A stretch of 64,000 nucleotides of DNA from Cyathus striatus (Eukaryota; Basidiomycota; Agaricomycetes; Agaricales; Nidulariaceae), in contig JAOVFP010000019.1 of assembly GCA_025738555.1 (NCBI GenBank), positions 1,488,001 through 1,552,000 of the forward strand. The letters are read 5' to 3'. How positions within the stretch are numbered: position 1 is the stretch's first letter; every line of letters begins with the position of its first letter. The notes beneath the pieces were generated by a model that made no database searches, was not told where the DNA came from, and saw only the letters and a list, made by a program, of their open reading frames with translations. Shown piece by piece: positions 22,453 through 34,539 of the stretch. Both the position numbers and the translations under genes were made by a program.

Positions 22453-24060
22453 ATGGCTGGACTGACTGGACTTGTGATTCGCGCTGCGCAATCGATTCAT
22501 TCTCTGCAGCAAACGTGAGTTCTTTATCTGAGACTTTGTTCAAACGTCTCATGGCATGTGCAGACAGATAAATACGTACGCGACATATTCACGGATCAGT
22601 GAGTGATCTTTCCTACAATAATGGTCGTTCTCTCATGTTGAAATAGCATTATACGTATACGATATACTATTGAACTTGAGTCGAGAAAAGCAATTAGTAT
22701 GGTCAGATCCGTTAAGGCCATCAAGCATCCTATACTACTTTGTTCGCTATCCTGTCATTGCAAAGCAGATATTTTTCCTTCGTTCTACACCCCTTATGGC
22801 ACAGGTGCGTTGGGCGTTATATCTCAGGGGTCTTCTCCTACTCACACGTGTTTCAGTGCGTATAAACTTGAACTTTTTAATCCAATTTTAACGCCGCCAT
22901 ACTCTAGTTGTGATGCTTGGAACCGCTTCACATTCACAGTATCTATTGTCCTTACTCGGGTTGCGATCGTCAGTGAGTACTTCCCCTAAAATGGTTAGCA
23001 TTTACATTGTTTAATTTATAATTCAGTTTCATTCATTCTAAGAGTGTATGCCGTCACACAGAGGGGAATTTTCTTCGTGTCTGTGTTAAGCATCCTTGGA
23101 CTTCTGTCAACCGTTCTCGACGTGGTACATATTCAAGTTCTGCCAACGGGTGCTCAAACAAATAATTAATATCTATTAAACAGGTTCAAGTAAAGGAGCT
23201 ATCGTGCACTCAAAAATCGAACCCACTGTAAGTGACTCCTATTCATATTCGCTTCAAAAAGTATTAATTGACTTTATTGACTAGAGGTACTTAACGCTAT
23301 ATTTTTACCCATTCCGGGGAAATTCTGACCCCTATGTGACAGCATTCGTGTTAACTTTTATATCACTCATTGTGTTTGACGTCATTGCGACAATATTAGT
23401 AACATGGAAGATGGCTGGTACCGTACGTTTACAGGGTGGACTTCGAGAGCTTGGAAGCGAAAGCGTTATTGGGCTAATAGTTAGAAGTGGTGTGTCTGCT
23501 TCAACAAGTTTGTATTACATTGAACATACTAAATTCATCTTAGGTGCACTTTATTTCTCGTAAGGATATGCTACCGCGTCATTCGCGAAGAATGATCTAA
23601 CAAGGATGTAGGGTTATTACTGGAATTCAACTAGGAGCTGTTATTCTATACTTCGTGAGCCATCTTCTCTTGGTAATCAACGTTGCTGATATGTTTTTTT
23701 ACGATTCAGTTACCACAGGTCCGTAATCTATTCTAACAGCTATATGACGGTTCCAAAGCTTTCCAATAGGGGCTCTACAGCACTGTATTAAACGATTACA
23801 CGCTCATAATATCTTCCATCCTGATTTCCCGCTTCCTGCTCGACTTGCGATTCATGTCAACTTTCTCAGGGAGCGATTCCATTCACAGCACAAAATTGCC
23901 TTCACTACGATTCGCATCGACGCAGAACGGAAGACAGACAAACGATAGCCAGAGTAATGGGATGTCGTTCCTCAGTGATTTCGAGGATCATCCTATGTCT
24001 GGTAGTTGCAGATCTGCAGGAGATTCGGGGGTAACATCGGAGGAAAGGATAAGCGGGTAG
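22453..24060 (+). CDS. DUF6533-type 7TM protein, at least 11 exons
   Basis: Exons (approximate): 22453-22514, 22564-22598, 22647-22804, then a middle exon ending at 22972, 23037-23149, 23184-23227, 23285-23489, 23544-23559, 23612-23654, 23710-23718 and 23770-24060. The DUF6533 start reads LYVYDILLNLSREKQLVW and then FVRYP. Later helices show ISFILRVYAV, FDVIATILVTWKMA, VIGLIVRSG and SSILISRFLLDLR, the usual end of the 7TM region. A Ser-rich cytosolic tail follows. All junctions keep frame except that between exon 3 and the CDAWNRF exon, where no normal-size intron restores phase. This is either a missed splice choice or a frameshift. Exon 10 would be a 9-nt microexon (LPQ). Function unknown; expected in a membrane. 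Confidence 0.75.
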
Positions 24061-24329
24061 GTAAATTGATATATGTAGAAGAACACTCCGAGATTAGGTT
24101 TAGGTGGGAAGGTGTAATTTAACGTTCATTTATATACCCAAATCAAACTACGCAGGTAGTAGAATGTTGTGAATCATCAAATGCTTACATGGGCATAGCG
24201 GCCAGACCTATAAACCCAAAGGTCTGTGTGCTTAATAATTGGAGAAGAGGCGTTAAACTGATATTCGTAATATAATGCTAATTAATGTAAAAATAATAAA
24301 CCTAGTGAGTGGAATTCTGGTACTTATAA
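24061..24329. other. Intergenic between convergent genes
   Basis: Nothing recognised; AT-rich. Confidence 0.4.
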
Positions 24330-25001
24330 TTAATATATTTCAACAGCTGAACCACTCCTTTTTCCCTGTATCGGATAAGACGCGTTTTCGGTCTCCACAG
24401 CTTTGCAAACGCCCTCTAGCGAAACTACGCAACCTTTCAGAAATATAGGATCCATTTTCAGTTTCTTGTATGCATTTTTAAAATTAGCGTGTACAAAGCC
24501 AGTAAGTCTACACAACTTTAAAGCAGAGAGCAGGGTATAACCCCAATAGCGAATAATTCGCCAAAGAAAGCGCTTAATAGCAATGGTTTTGTCTCCATAT
24601 TGTTTTTACGATTAACTAATTCCGCCAAATCCTCTACAAATAGTTCCTTCTTCTTTTCCCTTTGGATTCCCATGGCCAAGAACTTTTTATAAATGTCTAA
24701 GACAAGATTCACGGTATTGCATATCTTAACTGATTCCATAGTTGCGATGAGGATAACGCGCTCTGCGAGATCGCGCGACGATTTGGCGGCACGTGATTCA
24801 GCGGATGGAAGCTGCATTATGATTGTGCAAGATGTGGGTACTTAATGATATTGAAGCAAGTTGAAAATCTAGCGTTGGAACTTGGGATGAAGAGCAGGTA
24901 TTTGCAACATCATTGAGTCGTGGCTTCGATTCTGATTGATCGCTGTCGGTACGCTGCGGGGCTGCGAAATGTTTCGTCACCGAGAGGGTGATTGATTTCA
25001 A
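24330..25001 (-). CDS. Unrecognised protein gene, model uncertain
   Basis: Three minus-strand blocks read as coding. 24798-25001 starts MKSITLSVTKHFAAPQR. 24518-24817 contains AERVILIATMESVKICNTV and LAELVNRKNN. 24330-24515 contains AYKKLKMDPIFLKG. A likely intron begins GTACCC and ends ATGCAG between the first two, but the phase does not fit cleanly. Between the second and third the frames shift with no evident intron. The first block lies partly inside the left arm of the 1.43 kb palindrome, so part of it also exists inverted at 26285-26345. Helical, charged protein; no family recognised. It may be a decaying gene. Confidence 0.3.
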
Positions 25002-26348
25002 ATATGGTAGGGTGAAATCAATTACTAACCATTTTAATAGTTTGAAATCAATGAGAGATTAATCAATTAATTACATTAAGTAGAAATCAATCCTAGTTCA
25101 ATCTGAAATCATTAGAAATCATTAGAGTGAAATCAATGACAATTAAAAAAGAAATCAATGAGAAATAAGTCTGCAATCAATGAGAAATCAGTCAAAAATC
25201 AATGAATAACTCGAAATTGTTAGGTACCCAACTATAGGATATACTAAGTACTAGGGTGGTTAACTATATACATATACTTACTTTATCTACTAGGCTATGA
25301 GTCCTTTTCTAACAAGTAAACTTTACTCTATATTACACATACCTGGAGAGCGAAATCAATCATTTGTACTTAGTTTAAATTACATTTTGAAGTGAAATCA
25401 TTGCTGAAATCAATCCTTTTGAACTTTGTAATATTATTGGTACAAGTTTGAAATCATTGGGGAGATCAATATAAATTCTAAGGAAAATCAATGGGAAATA
25501 AATACTAAAATTAATATATTATTTCATTCTATTCTATAGCCTTTACAGAGGTGCACTAGTTTCAAAAATGGTAGAACGATGAAATCACGTGACCACGTTT
25601 TCTAAGCTGCAGTATTATTACTATTATAACACTTTTACATAATATATACATTTATGTATGATGAAAATAAATATAAAACAAGTATTATAATATCATTAAA
25701 TTTAGCATTGATTTTAGCAATGATTTCCATATTATATAACACTGATTTTCACATTGATTCTCGCATTTATTTCACATTGATTTCCCTTAGAATTTATATT
25801 GATCTCCCCAATGATTTCAAACTTGTACCAATAATATTACAAAGTTCAAAAGGATTGATTTCAGCAATGATTTCACTTCAAAATGTAATTTAAACTAAGT
25901 ACAAATGATTGATTTCGCTCTCCAGGTATGTGTAATATAGAGTAAAGTTTACTTGTTAGAAAAGGACTCATAGCCTAGTAGATAAAGTAAGTATATGTAT
26001 ATAGTTAACCACCCTAGTACTTAGTATATCCTATAGTTGGGTACCTAACAATTTCGAGTTATTCATTGATTTTTGACTGATTTCTCATTGATTGCAGACT
26101 TATTTCTCATTGATTTCTTTTTTAATTGTCATTGATTTCACTCTAATGATTTCTAATGATTTCAGATTGAACTAGGATTGATTTCTACTTAATGTAATTA
26201 ATTGATTAATCTCTCATTGATTTCAAACTATTAAAATGGTTAGTAATTGATTTCACCCTACCATATTTGAAATCAATCACCCTCTTGGTGACGAAACATT
26301 TCGCAGCCCCGCAGCTTACCGACAGCGATCAATCAGAATCGAAGCCAC
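24920..26348. mobile_element. 1.43 kb palindrome with dispersed AAATCAAT motifs
   Basis: The left arm (24920 to about 25502) and right arm (about 25766-26348) are near-identical inverted copies of about 583 bp around a 260 bp AT-rich centre. Each arm carries well over a dozen copies of GAAATCAAT or GAAATCATT. Such repeats resemble sub-terminal binding motifs of some DNA transposons. The arm ends read GTGGCTTCG and CGAAGCCAC, but no target duplication was seen. The outer part of each arm is coding-like sequence that matches the ORF at 24798-25001. It could be a foldback element that captured a gene end, or a large inverted duplication. Confidence 0.7.
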
Positions 26349-27022
26349 TGGTGCATCATTATGCTAGTGTTATTTATATGAACTACACACAATGGATTTT
26401 CTAAACAGTCTGTGATAAGGTATGGGCCTACGACATTCAAGGTGGCCCTTTATGCTGGACGTTTTGACTTCAACAATGGGCTTTCATAGTTTCACAATGG
26501 TAGTATGGTATATTAAAGCAGATGGCACGGAAAAGTGATCATATTGGAAATCGTTTTACCGCTGTTCAAGAGGCCACTTTGCTCCAAAACGTTGGGCTAC
26601 TTGGTATGTGCAATTTACTGTTACATATAACGATAGTTACCATTTCTACCATTTCTCACTTGAGTCGAGAGCACTGAAAAGACATAGGATCTCAACCTCA
26701 AAACGATCTAAAACTCTGTTATCGCTCAAGGTGGGCTGAGGGCCCCCACACTGGCGAGCGCCCACGACTAGTTCATAATTACTAGTTCAAGTATGAAACT
26801 AAACTAAGTGAAATCACTGTACGATGGTTCGACCTTACTTCGAACAGTTAACTAAAATCACTGACAAGAGCATGTAGAATAACAGAGTTCCTATTGCCAC
26901 CAGGTGCAGTAATCACAATAATCATTCCCTGTGCCCTAAGGTCCTTAAAGTTAGGGATGAACGGAATGCTATCTGTATACGAATAGCTGGTCTCTAATGT
27001 GAAAGCGTCAAGCTGTGACACA
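26349..27022. other. Intergenic
   Basis: Mostly non-coding. On the minus strand about 26860-27010 a frame reading IPFIPNFKDLRAQG is open, but it does not join the F-box relic and is not recognised. Confidence 0.3.
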
Positions 27023-27359
27023 TCAATGCATCACGCGCTCCCAGAAATCAGGCGAATCATCGAAGTTGAGACATATCGACAGCGGATGGTCCTTCGAATT
27101 TGAAAACCAGACATCGAGAAGCTCTAATTGAACATCATGTCGTGCAGGTGAAGCTTTCAGGACTATTGTTGACCATAAAGTATGGAATCATCCATGCTGC
27201 GTTACGCCAGTCTTTGCAAACAGATCCGAGTGTTATAGGCGTTGTGAGGCTTGTTATATCCTTGGAGTCGGTAAATGTAATATGGCATGCGAGTTTGAAA
27301 ACCTCTTCCAAGACACCGAATGGAAGTCGAGTGATTTGAGGCACCAGAGTAGAGTTCAT
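27023..27359 (-). pseudogene. F-box protein, 5' fragment with frameshift
   Basis: The start MNSTLVPQITRLPFGVLEEVF leads into an F-box with TLGSVCKDWRNAAWMIP. A one-base insertion near 27190 shifts the frame just before the LWSTI signature, which resumes in the next frame (LWSTIVLK, then ELLDVWFSNSKDHPLSI) and stops at 27023. The LRR-like C-terminal half is absent. It is related to the genes at 31474, 42356 and 54823. Confidence 0.8.
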
Positions 27360-28149
27360 GCCTGCGTAAGGTGAGGTTAGGTATTATGGTGGTCACCAAG
27401 GAGGAGGAAATGTTGTGGGAATGATGGATTTTAATCTGATTACCATGCGAGAGGGTCTGTGTGCTTATTTATGGAAAGCCGGACAACCACGCTCAACTAT
27501 GTGAAAGTATTTGAGCTCCGACCTTCGGCTCTGCGGCTTGCCGCTTATTTTCGGTTCGACTTTTTGGTTCCTCATTCGCGTGCTCTATATTAAATGCTGA
27601 CCCTTAATTCAAAGATCCTCATCATATATACATTATGTATATGATTCATAGACTTAGGTTACAAAATATAATGTTACATTCATTTCTCCATGTGTGAAGT
27701 TGGGGCTGGTTGCTTAATTTTCTAACTGTATATTTGATTTTTGGTCAAATAGCTAATGTGTGCATGCTCAGGGTCAAAATTTCAAGCTCAACCTATTGAG
27801 CGTGGTTAGTCTGCTGTAAATTGTGTCCAAGATAATGAGAACAATACGTGCCACTTTCTCACTCTCTCTTACCGCCATTTAAAAACCTCTTGTGAGCGCT
27901 GAGAGGTCCTGATCTAATATCTCTTCACCTCCGGGGCAATAGATGTACATACACCTGGCACATAGCCTAATAGCAATTCAGCATCAAAGTATTAATACAA
28001 TAAATTTGTGTTATTGATTTTAAGTAATTATAGTAATGAACAGAGCATGAGTAATATATATTATAGCAAAGAATTAGGGCAAAACATTAACTTTGATATT
28101 ATAAAAAGTGGCTACTAATAATGATATAGTATGGTTTGAATGAACTGGG

Positions 28150-28990
28150 AAGATTAGAGTTGAATCTTGGAGCATTTAGACGAATAATTAAGGATTAGAA
28201 CAACATTGGAGAAGCTGAGAAGAATTGTGTGAGCTTGAAATGAAGTTTAGAGCTCTGAGACAACATAAGGGGTCTTGAAATGAAGTTGTGAGCACTGATG
28301 CGAAGAAGAGAAGCTGGAAACGAGGCTGATACAACTTATGCACATAGTGGGGGCTCAATAGGAGCTTGAAACGAATTCCGGAGTACTGAGACGAAGAGGG
28401 AGACCTGGAAAAGAGCCTGGGACTACTGAGATATTGAATGAGAGCTTGCAATGAATTTTAGAGTCCAAGACATAGTATTGGACTTTGAAATGAATTTGGA
28501 AGTTCCAAGAGGAAGTGTAGGTGCATTAGGAGATTAAGACAATTGAGCCAAAGAAGAGGAGCCGTAAACGAGGGATCACTAAGATGAATAATGATATCTT
28601 GAATAACATTCAGAGGATTGACATGAACTGTGAGGGCCAGAATTGAGGTTTGGAACACTGAGATTGGATATAAAGACTTGAAACGAAGTTGGACATGCTG
28701 AGATGAAGTGTGAAGACCAGAAATAAAATTGGAAACATTGACACGATGAGTGGGGGCTGGAAACAAGACTGAGACAACTGTGACGAGGAAAGGGAGCTTG
28801 AAACGAAGTTTACAGCACTAAGACGAAATATGAAGACCAGATTTGAGGTTCTGAGCACTGGCACGAGAGTGGCAGCTAGAAACGAAGTTGAGATTATTGA
28901 GACAAAGACTGGAGGTTTGCAACGATGTTGGAGAACGAGTATCAGTTCAAAACGAAGTTGGCAATGCCGATGCGAACTTTATAGACCATA
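28150..28990 (+). repeat. Degenerate minisatellite of about 40 bp units
   Basis: About twenty diverged units of the type GAGCTTGAAACGAAGTT followed by GAGCACTGAGACGAAG. Long ORFs on the minus strand here (102 and 87 residues) are products of the repeat and not taken as genes. Confidence 0.75.
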
Positions 28991-30027
28991 CTGTCGGCTA
29001 TCAGGAACTCGGTCACACCTGGAACCCGGTCACAGCTCATCCTCCAGCTTCCACATCAGCCATTTGTGCAAATTTTTGATACAGTACAGTACATTACTAT
29101 AATATCTATATAGTGTATAAGTATTTAGATTGCTACTATCTTGTACATCAAGAAATTCAGAACTTAGTTGACCGCTACAACCAAAAATGGCTAAATCTAA
29201 GATGCAGATTCCCACACTCTCGAAGGAAAATAATGCTGCAGCCGTATGCAGCGCATCCAAAGCATACAATTATGCTATATATCTATTTTAAAGCCCCCTG
29301 TATTGATTTTGACTGCTTCATAAATCTCATTTTCACTCGTTTCTATATTATTTCACCAATCTACACATCAGAGTGGTACAAAGAAGCAGTTTCAAGGTGT
29401 ACATTGAACTGTTTGTATCTTTCATAAATGGTAGAAATATGCTACAAAAATTATAAGGCGAAATACATACAATCATTGCATTATTATTCAAGTTTTAACG
29501 TAATTTTAGCTATTTTATTTTGTTTAGAAACTGTAGATCTATCCAGAACCTCTACTTTCATTTTTTCATCCTAACATATCAAATATTGGATGCCTCAGGC
29601 TGGATCAAGCACTGTAGTTAATCATTATAAGTAAAATAAATATTGGTTAATATTTTACAGCCGTTTTTGAAGTATAATGTACAAATTTGCGGCTTCAAAC
29701 ATCGAAATCATTGTTATTCATGGAACGAAGATGATATTTAGTTGTTAAGTCCGAGTAAGTCCGGTAAGCTTAGTTCGGCTGCTAGACAAGCCCTGATATT
29801 ATTAATAAGGGGTGGCCGGGTTCCTGGTTTTTCCACTTTCTGAGGTCTCGCAACAAAAATATTCGTAACATCTCATAGAATACTTCAAAAAATGTGATTA
29901 AGGTTGGAAATGGTTTTATACAAGGTCTTCTATGTAGCACATGTATTTTATTCTAATTCACAGTCTTTAAAAGTTAGAAATTTTGAATTTACGCTAATGT
30001 GACCGAGTTCCTGTGATAGTACAGTAT
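28989..30027. mobile_element. Nested TIR element flanked by TA, mariner-like
   Basis: Imperfect inverted ends: CTGT..TATCAGGAACTCGGTCAC on the left and GTGACCGAGTTCCTGTGATAG..ACAG on the right (28990 and 30026). Each end is adjacent to TA. The interior has a weak frame starting MAKSKMQIPTLSKENN near 29187, which could be the start of a lost DNA-binding protein; no DDE motifs were seen. Confidence 0.55.
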
Positions 30028-30240
30028 ATGAGGTTGGAAACTCAGATAACAAGAGTGTGGACTTGCCACGAAGTTTTAAACATTCAGAAAAGTTTGGGGG
30101 AAATAAATGACATTGAGAGTGTGATACAAGTTAAAGAAAATTTAAATAAGTCAAGAGTGAGCTGCAAGAGATATGGATAAAGATAGAGAGGGCTTTGATA
30201 CGGATAAGAGATAGAGAGTGTTTTGATGAACAAACTTCAA
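30028..30240 (+). repeat. Degenerate minisatellite, continuation
   Basis: Units similar to those at 28150-28990 (GAGTGTGGACTTGCCACGAAG, TTTGATACGGATAAGAGATAG) resume directly after the nested element. This suggests that the element inserted into one array. Confidence 0.45.
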
Positions 30241-31473
30241 AACCGAAAAATGGGGGTACCTCTTCATTTGTTATCGAAAATACGAAATATGGACAAGAAA
30301 GGTCTTTTCCTGTGTTGCTACAGAGTCTTGTCGTCTCGAATAACTGAAGAATGGTGCAAGTTGAAATAAGGAGGAGATTTAGATGTGAAGACCATTGAGG
30401 CGGGTGTGAAGTGGGTTATGCCTAGCATTGTTGATTTGCATTCACATTTGGGACTCAGCAGTCCACCACACCTTTGAGGTTTGAATAGCCACTATGGTGT
30501 TTCTGAGGTTTTTTGTACTTACGGTTGAATGCAGAAGTGGCAGATGGAAATTCTCATGCAGCACTTATTATTCCTTGGCTGCAACTCGGAAGCATGGATA
30601 GATTGAACATACACAACGAAGTGTACCCCTTGTTGTAGCAGGTGGAGAAACAACTGTTCAAATTCTCCTTGGAAGCATTAACAAAATTGGTTCATATCTC
30701 TTTCCCTCCATCACTCATCCCCAGACACCCATTACTTATTTTCTGCACTCATATGTGATTCATTGACTATGAGCATGAGCGTAATAAGTTCTGTATAAGT
30801 GTGTATTTTAAATTAAGATAAGCATGATCATGAATAAAAAAAAAAAAAATTTCATGCTCATGGTAAAACAAATATGAATATAAGTACCATAGCCACACTC
30901 ACTCTCAACTTCATCGGAGTGTGTTTTGGTCTGCGTCTATAGAATATTCACGCTCAAGTTATAGTTATTGACACACAGGTTGCACACTTAAATATGGAAA
31001 TTTGCCACTGAGTGTGCACATATTAGCTACTTGATTAAAATAAAATATACAGTGAGAAATTCAAGCAACCAGCCTCAATTTTATACATGGGAAAATAAAT
31101 CTGACATTATATTTTGTAACCTAAGTCTATGAATCAGATACATAATGTATGTATGATGAGGATCTTTAAATTAAGGGTCAGCATTTAATATAAGTATAGC
31201 ATGCGAACGAGGAACTGAAAAGTCGAACCGAAAATAAGTGGCAAGCTGCAGAGCTGAAGGTCGGAGCTCAAATACTTTGACGTAGTTGAGCGTGGTTGTC
31301 CAGCTTTCCATACTTATTTGATGAAGTGTCAAAAACAAACAAAAATTTTAGCATTTCGGTTGCGTAGCAGCGCCTACAGAGGCCTATAGTAAGAGTCAGA
31401 CAGCAATTACAGTAATCATATCTGATCAATTTAATTCATCACTACAATTGCCATACCAAGAAAATTTGGTTCA

Positions 31474-32949
31474 TCATCCCAATGATGAACTGTTAAAGAG
31501 AGAGCATAAGTTAATAACTGGCAGGTCATAAGAAGCTTTCCATTTCATATGGATATGATGACCCTTCATTGCGAGAAAACAGACACCTTCAGCGATTAAG
31601 AGAACTGAACCCATTATTATCGAGGCACTATTCTCCCTTGAGAAATCTTCTATCTTCAACTCCAAAGCAGACAACTTCAACACACCAGGTGGCACATACC
31701 GCCATCTATGGAAAACCGCGATGAGTTTCTTGAAATCAATTACCACATTCTTACAACTGGTAACATAATGCAGTTTGGTGAGCCGCAGTAGCAGAACATT
31801 CGAGGTATCCAAATTTTCAGGATCTAAATTCAAGTCCTGAGTAAACGACAGGAAAAGTGTCTTGATTTTGGAAGTCTGGCACTGCTGCATCACAGACAGC
31901 TTTCGGGGTGTCAGTAGTTCCTGGAGTGTATAATATATCTCTATGTCTTTGAATTTGCTTGCCTCCAGCTCTAAACTCTCCAGATTACACTTGGATCGTT
32001 TTATAAAGTTTTCAGGTTCTTTCCAGGGTAGTCCTAGACCATATGTTTCCAATTCCATAGCAGACTTGGAGTTGGCTAAGTGAAGTTTTCTAAGGGCTGG
32101 GCATGATATACGATCTAGGATCAGCACTAAGGAAAATCCCCAAATATTCATTAGATCGAGTGAGATAAGATAAGGAAGGTTAATATCTGAGGGAGGTGTG
32201 GAGGAGTGAAGTGGTTCTTCATTGTTGTCATTATCTTTCGGGAAAATATAGCACTCTATGAGGTTTGGACAGCAAGAAATGACTTCCACACATTCTTCTA
32301 CTGTCAAACTTTCAGTGACATGAAAGACAGTGAGCTGGCTCCATGGGAGTGCAATATTGCTGAGAGACATTGGTACGGAGAGAGTGAAGGATTGAAGCTG
32401 TGGAGCTATGGCAAATGTATAACATGGATCTTGAACTAAGAGCCCATTTTCATATTTTCTGAGATTCAGTTCACATAGGAGGGGGACCCAACAAATGGTG
32501 TCCATGAGGATTCTGAAGAATTCCTGACCATTGGGGATACAAATGTCCAAATGCCTCCATCTTTCGCAGTGTTTGATGATTGTTTCCAACATATTTGTTG
32601 GTGGGTAAATGTCCCAGATGGTGTCTGTTGGATAAGCAAAGCCGAAATATATCAATAACAGGAGGTTCCTCGAGTTCGCTAGCCATAGCTCCAGAAGTTC
32701 AAATTGTGTGTCATAGAAATCAGCTGATATCTCCAGGGCTATTGTAGACCACAATGAGGGGATTGACCATGCAATGGCACGCCATGTTTTGCATACTGCG
32801 CCAAGGATCAGAGGTGTGGTGATTTCAAACAGGTCTTCAAAGTCTGTAATGCATGTTTCTATGAAGATTTCTTCAATAATTTCAATCAGTAGACAAAATA
32901 GAAGGGATTCAAGGTCCAGTGATTTACTCTGTTGTCCCTGAATGGACAT
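31474..32949 (-). CDS. F-box protein with LRR-like C-terminal half, intact
   Basis: F-box proteins bind SKP1 and bring substrates to SCF ubiquitin ligases. The start at 32949 gives 491 residues beginning MSIQGQQSKSLDLE; an in-frame Met 14 codons upstream is less likely because the F-box consensus starts near the later Met. F-box signature: IEIIEEIFIETC, then LILGAVCKTWRAIAWSIP and LWSTI. The remainder has Leu-rich strands (CPALRKLHLANS, LESLELEAS) like the paralogues at 42356 and 54823. The C-terminal tail differs and lacks the CTLTP motif. Single exon, no frameshifts. A partial copy of its 5' end plus upstream sequence lies at 38335-38515. Confidence 0.85.
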   Translation of the reverse strand: MSIQGQQSKSLDLESLLFCLLIEIIEEIFIETCITDFEDLFEITTPLILGAVCKTWRAIAWSIPSLWSTIALEISADFYDTQFELLELWLANSRNLLLLIYFGFAYPTDTIWDIYPPTNMLETIIKHCERWRHLDICIPNGQEFFRILMDTICWVPLLCELNLRKYENGLLVQDPCYTFAIAPQLQSFTLSVPMSLSNIALPWSQLTVFHVTESLTVEECVEVISCCPNLIECYIFPKDNDNNEEPLHSSTPPSDINLPYLISLDLMNIWGFSLVLILDRISCPALRKLHLANSKSAMELETYGLGLPWKEPENFIKRSKCNLESLELEASKFKDIEIYYTLQELLTPRKLSVMQQCQTSKIKTLFLSFTQDLNLDPENLDTSNVLLLRLTKLHYVTSCKNVVIDFKKLIAVFHRWRYVPPGVLKLSALELKIEDFSRENSASIIMGSVLLIAEGVCFLAMKGHHIHMKWKASYDLPVINLCSLFNSSSLG

Positions 32950-32999
32950 GTGAGTACCCAAAGATGAGTAGAAGATGCACATTGAGACCAAGGTCCATG

Positions 33000-33253
33000 C
33001 ACCTTATTGTTGGTACTTGGTCATCATCACATGAGTGTGTTTATTTGGTCCTCAGGCTGGAGAGTTCCAAGGTGTCCCTCTGTAGGCAATATAATTGGCC
33101 TGGTCACAAAACCAATCAATATGATACACAAAGACATCATCAATTCAATAAGAAAAGCACTTACCAACTATCCAATATGATAAGGCTTTGTAACAATAGA
33201 AGGACGCGTATGAGTAAGTTCGGAGGCATATAGTTGACCCAAGCAACACATGG
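33000..33253. other. Upstream region of the F-box gene
   Basis: About 32905-33075 recurs at 38335-38515 (GTTGGTACT(T/C)GGTCA and TTATTTGGTCCTC). No separate gene is supported. Confidence 0.4.
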
Positions 33254-34203
33254 CAAACAATTGACATTCCAGTACCATCAAAAGTCAGTCATTCCAATAG
33301 CATTCCAGTCACCATTCCAATTCCAAACACGTGTGCTACACATGTACCAGCTCACAAATACAAAGGATATGGGTGGGCTGTCTTGCTTATGTAATTGATA
33401 AGAACTGAACTGGTTTCGTCGAACGCATGGCAGATTCCTTTGTGATTGGAAGGTCTCCCATACAGTAGCATCATTCGGTGTGTTTCTAATTGCATCACAC
33501 ATTTTTACTGATATATCTTGTATCCTCCTGCAAGGAATGTATGCAGGGTTATGTTATTTCACTTTAACTTTAAAATCAGTATTTAGATATATTATCCACT
33601 TTATCTTTTCTCCTTGTCAACTGTCTATTTTTTTCTTTGTTTCATTGAGGTATTTCAACTATGCACCTCTAATGATATCTAGAAATAATAAGTGATTTTA
33701 TTTCCATCTCATAGTGGTTACTGTAGCTTACATTGTAAAGGAGCAGGTATTCCAGGTCTGGTTATTCTCCTGTTCTGCTTTTTTTTTTTTTGAGAAAAGG
33801 TGGTGTCAGCATTGTACGTACAACAACATAGCAATATGACTGGTGTGAAATACCTACAATAATAAGGATGGACATCTGTGACCTACATCTATTTCATATA
33901 TATAGCGAGAACCATTTTATTATGTTTCATACATAACTGTGCAATAACATGGATAATTAGAGCGAAGGCAAATAGCCAGGGCAAAGCTCGGCCCTCTCCA
34001 GAAATATTTTCACATGCCATTTGGACAGACACGCTGTCCTCATGTTAGGCCAAACCAGCTCACCATTCTGAGGCCACCTGTGTTACATTTCCTTTGTTAT
34101 AACAAGCCGGTAAGCTATATATACACGTGTTTGGAACTGGAATTCTCACTGGAAGGTTACTGGAATGACCGACTTTAGATCGTACTGGAACGTCAATTGT
34201 TCG
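33254..34203. mobile_element. Non-autonomous TIR element of about 950 bp
   Basis: Inverted arms of about 81 bp (33254-33334 and 34123-34203) share ACAATTGAC, several ATTCCA(G/A) words and CAAACACGTGT. No clear target duplication and no transposase; the interior contains an A/T homopolymer run. Confidence 0.6.
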
Positions 34204-34539
34204 CTGTGACAGTAACAGAGCAAAGTCCAACCATGTGTCACGTGATTCACTTACTCAGCAACCCTAAAAACAAACAACATCAATTCCAAACACCCTCGAT
34301 CCGGCAAGCACAGCACTACACCCTCAAAAGCATATCGGAACACCGGAACCAAAAGCGACAATGCTATTGCACCGTTGCTGCATGCACTCTTACAAAGGCT
34401 ATGTTTTTCTTTACAATAGTTTATTCTTTCAATTTTACTTGACTCATACAGGTATTTTATGTATAAAAACCCTTCTGTACTTACAATTCTTTCCTCAGTT
34501 GAATACATCAGTTCACATCCATCCTACCCATCTCTCCAC

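Larger units (their letters stand above)
27470..31312. mobile_element. 3.84 kb element with about 320 bp terminal inverted repeats
   Basis: The left end (27470 to about 27785) and right end (about 31000-31312) are inverted copies with roughly 80-90 per cent identity by eye. They begin TATGGAAAGC and end GCTTTCCATA. The direct repeat CTTATT flanks both (27464-27469, 31313-31318). No transposase is seen; the interior holds a minisatellite array and a nested TIR element. The superfamily is unclear. Confidence 0.7.

Noticed and set aside
28188..28864. Ser/Phe-rich minus-strand ORFs of 84-102 residues
   Set aside because: They lie wholly in the minisatellite and owe their length to the repeat unit.
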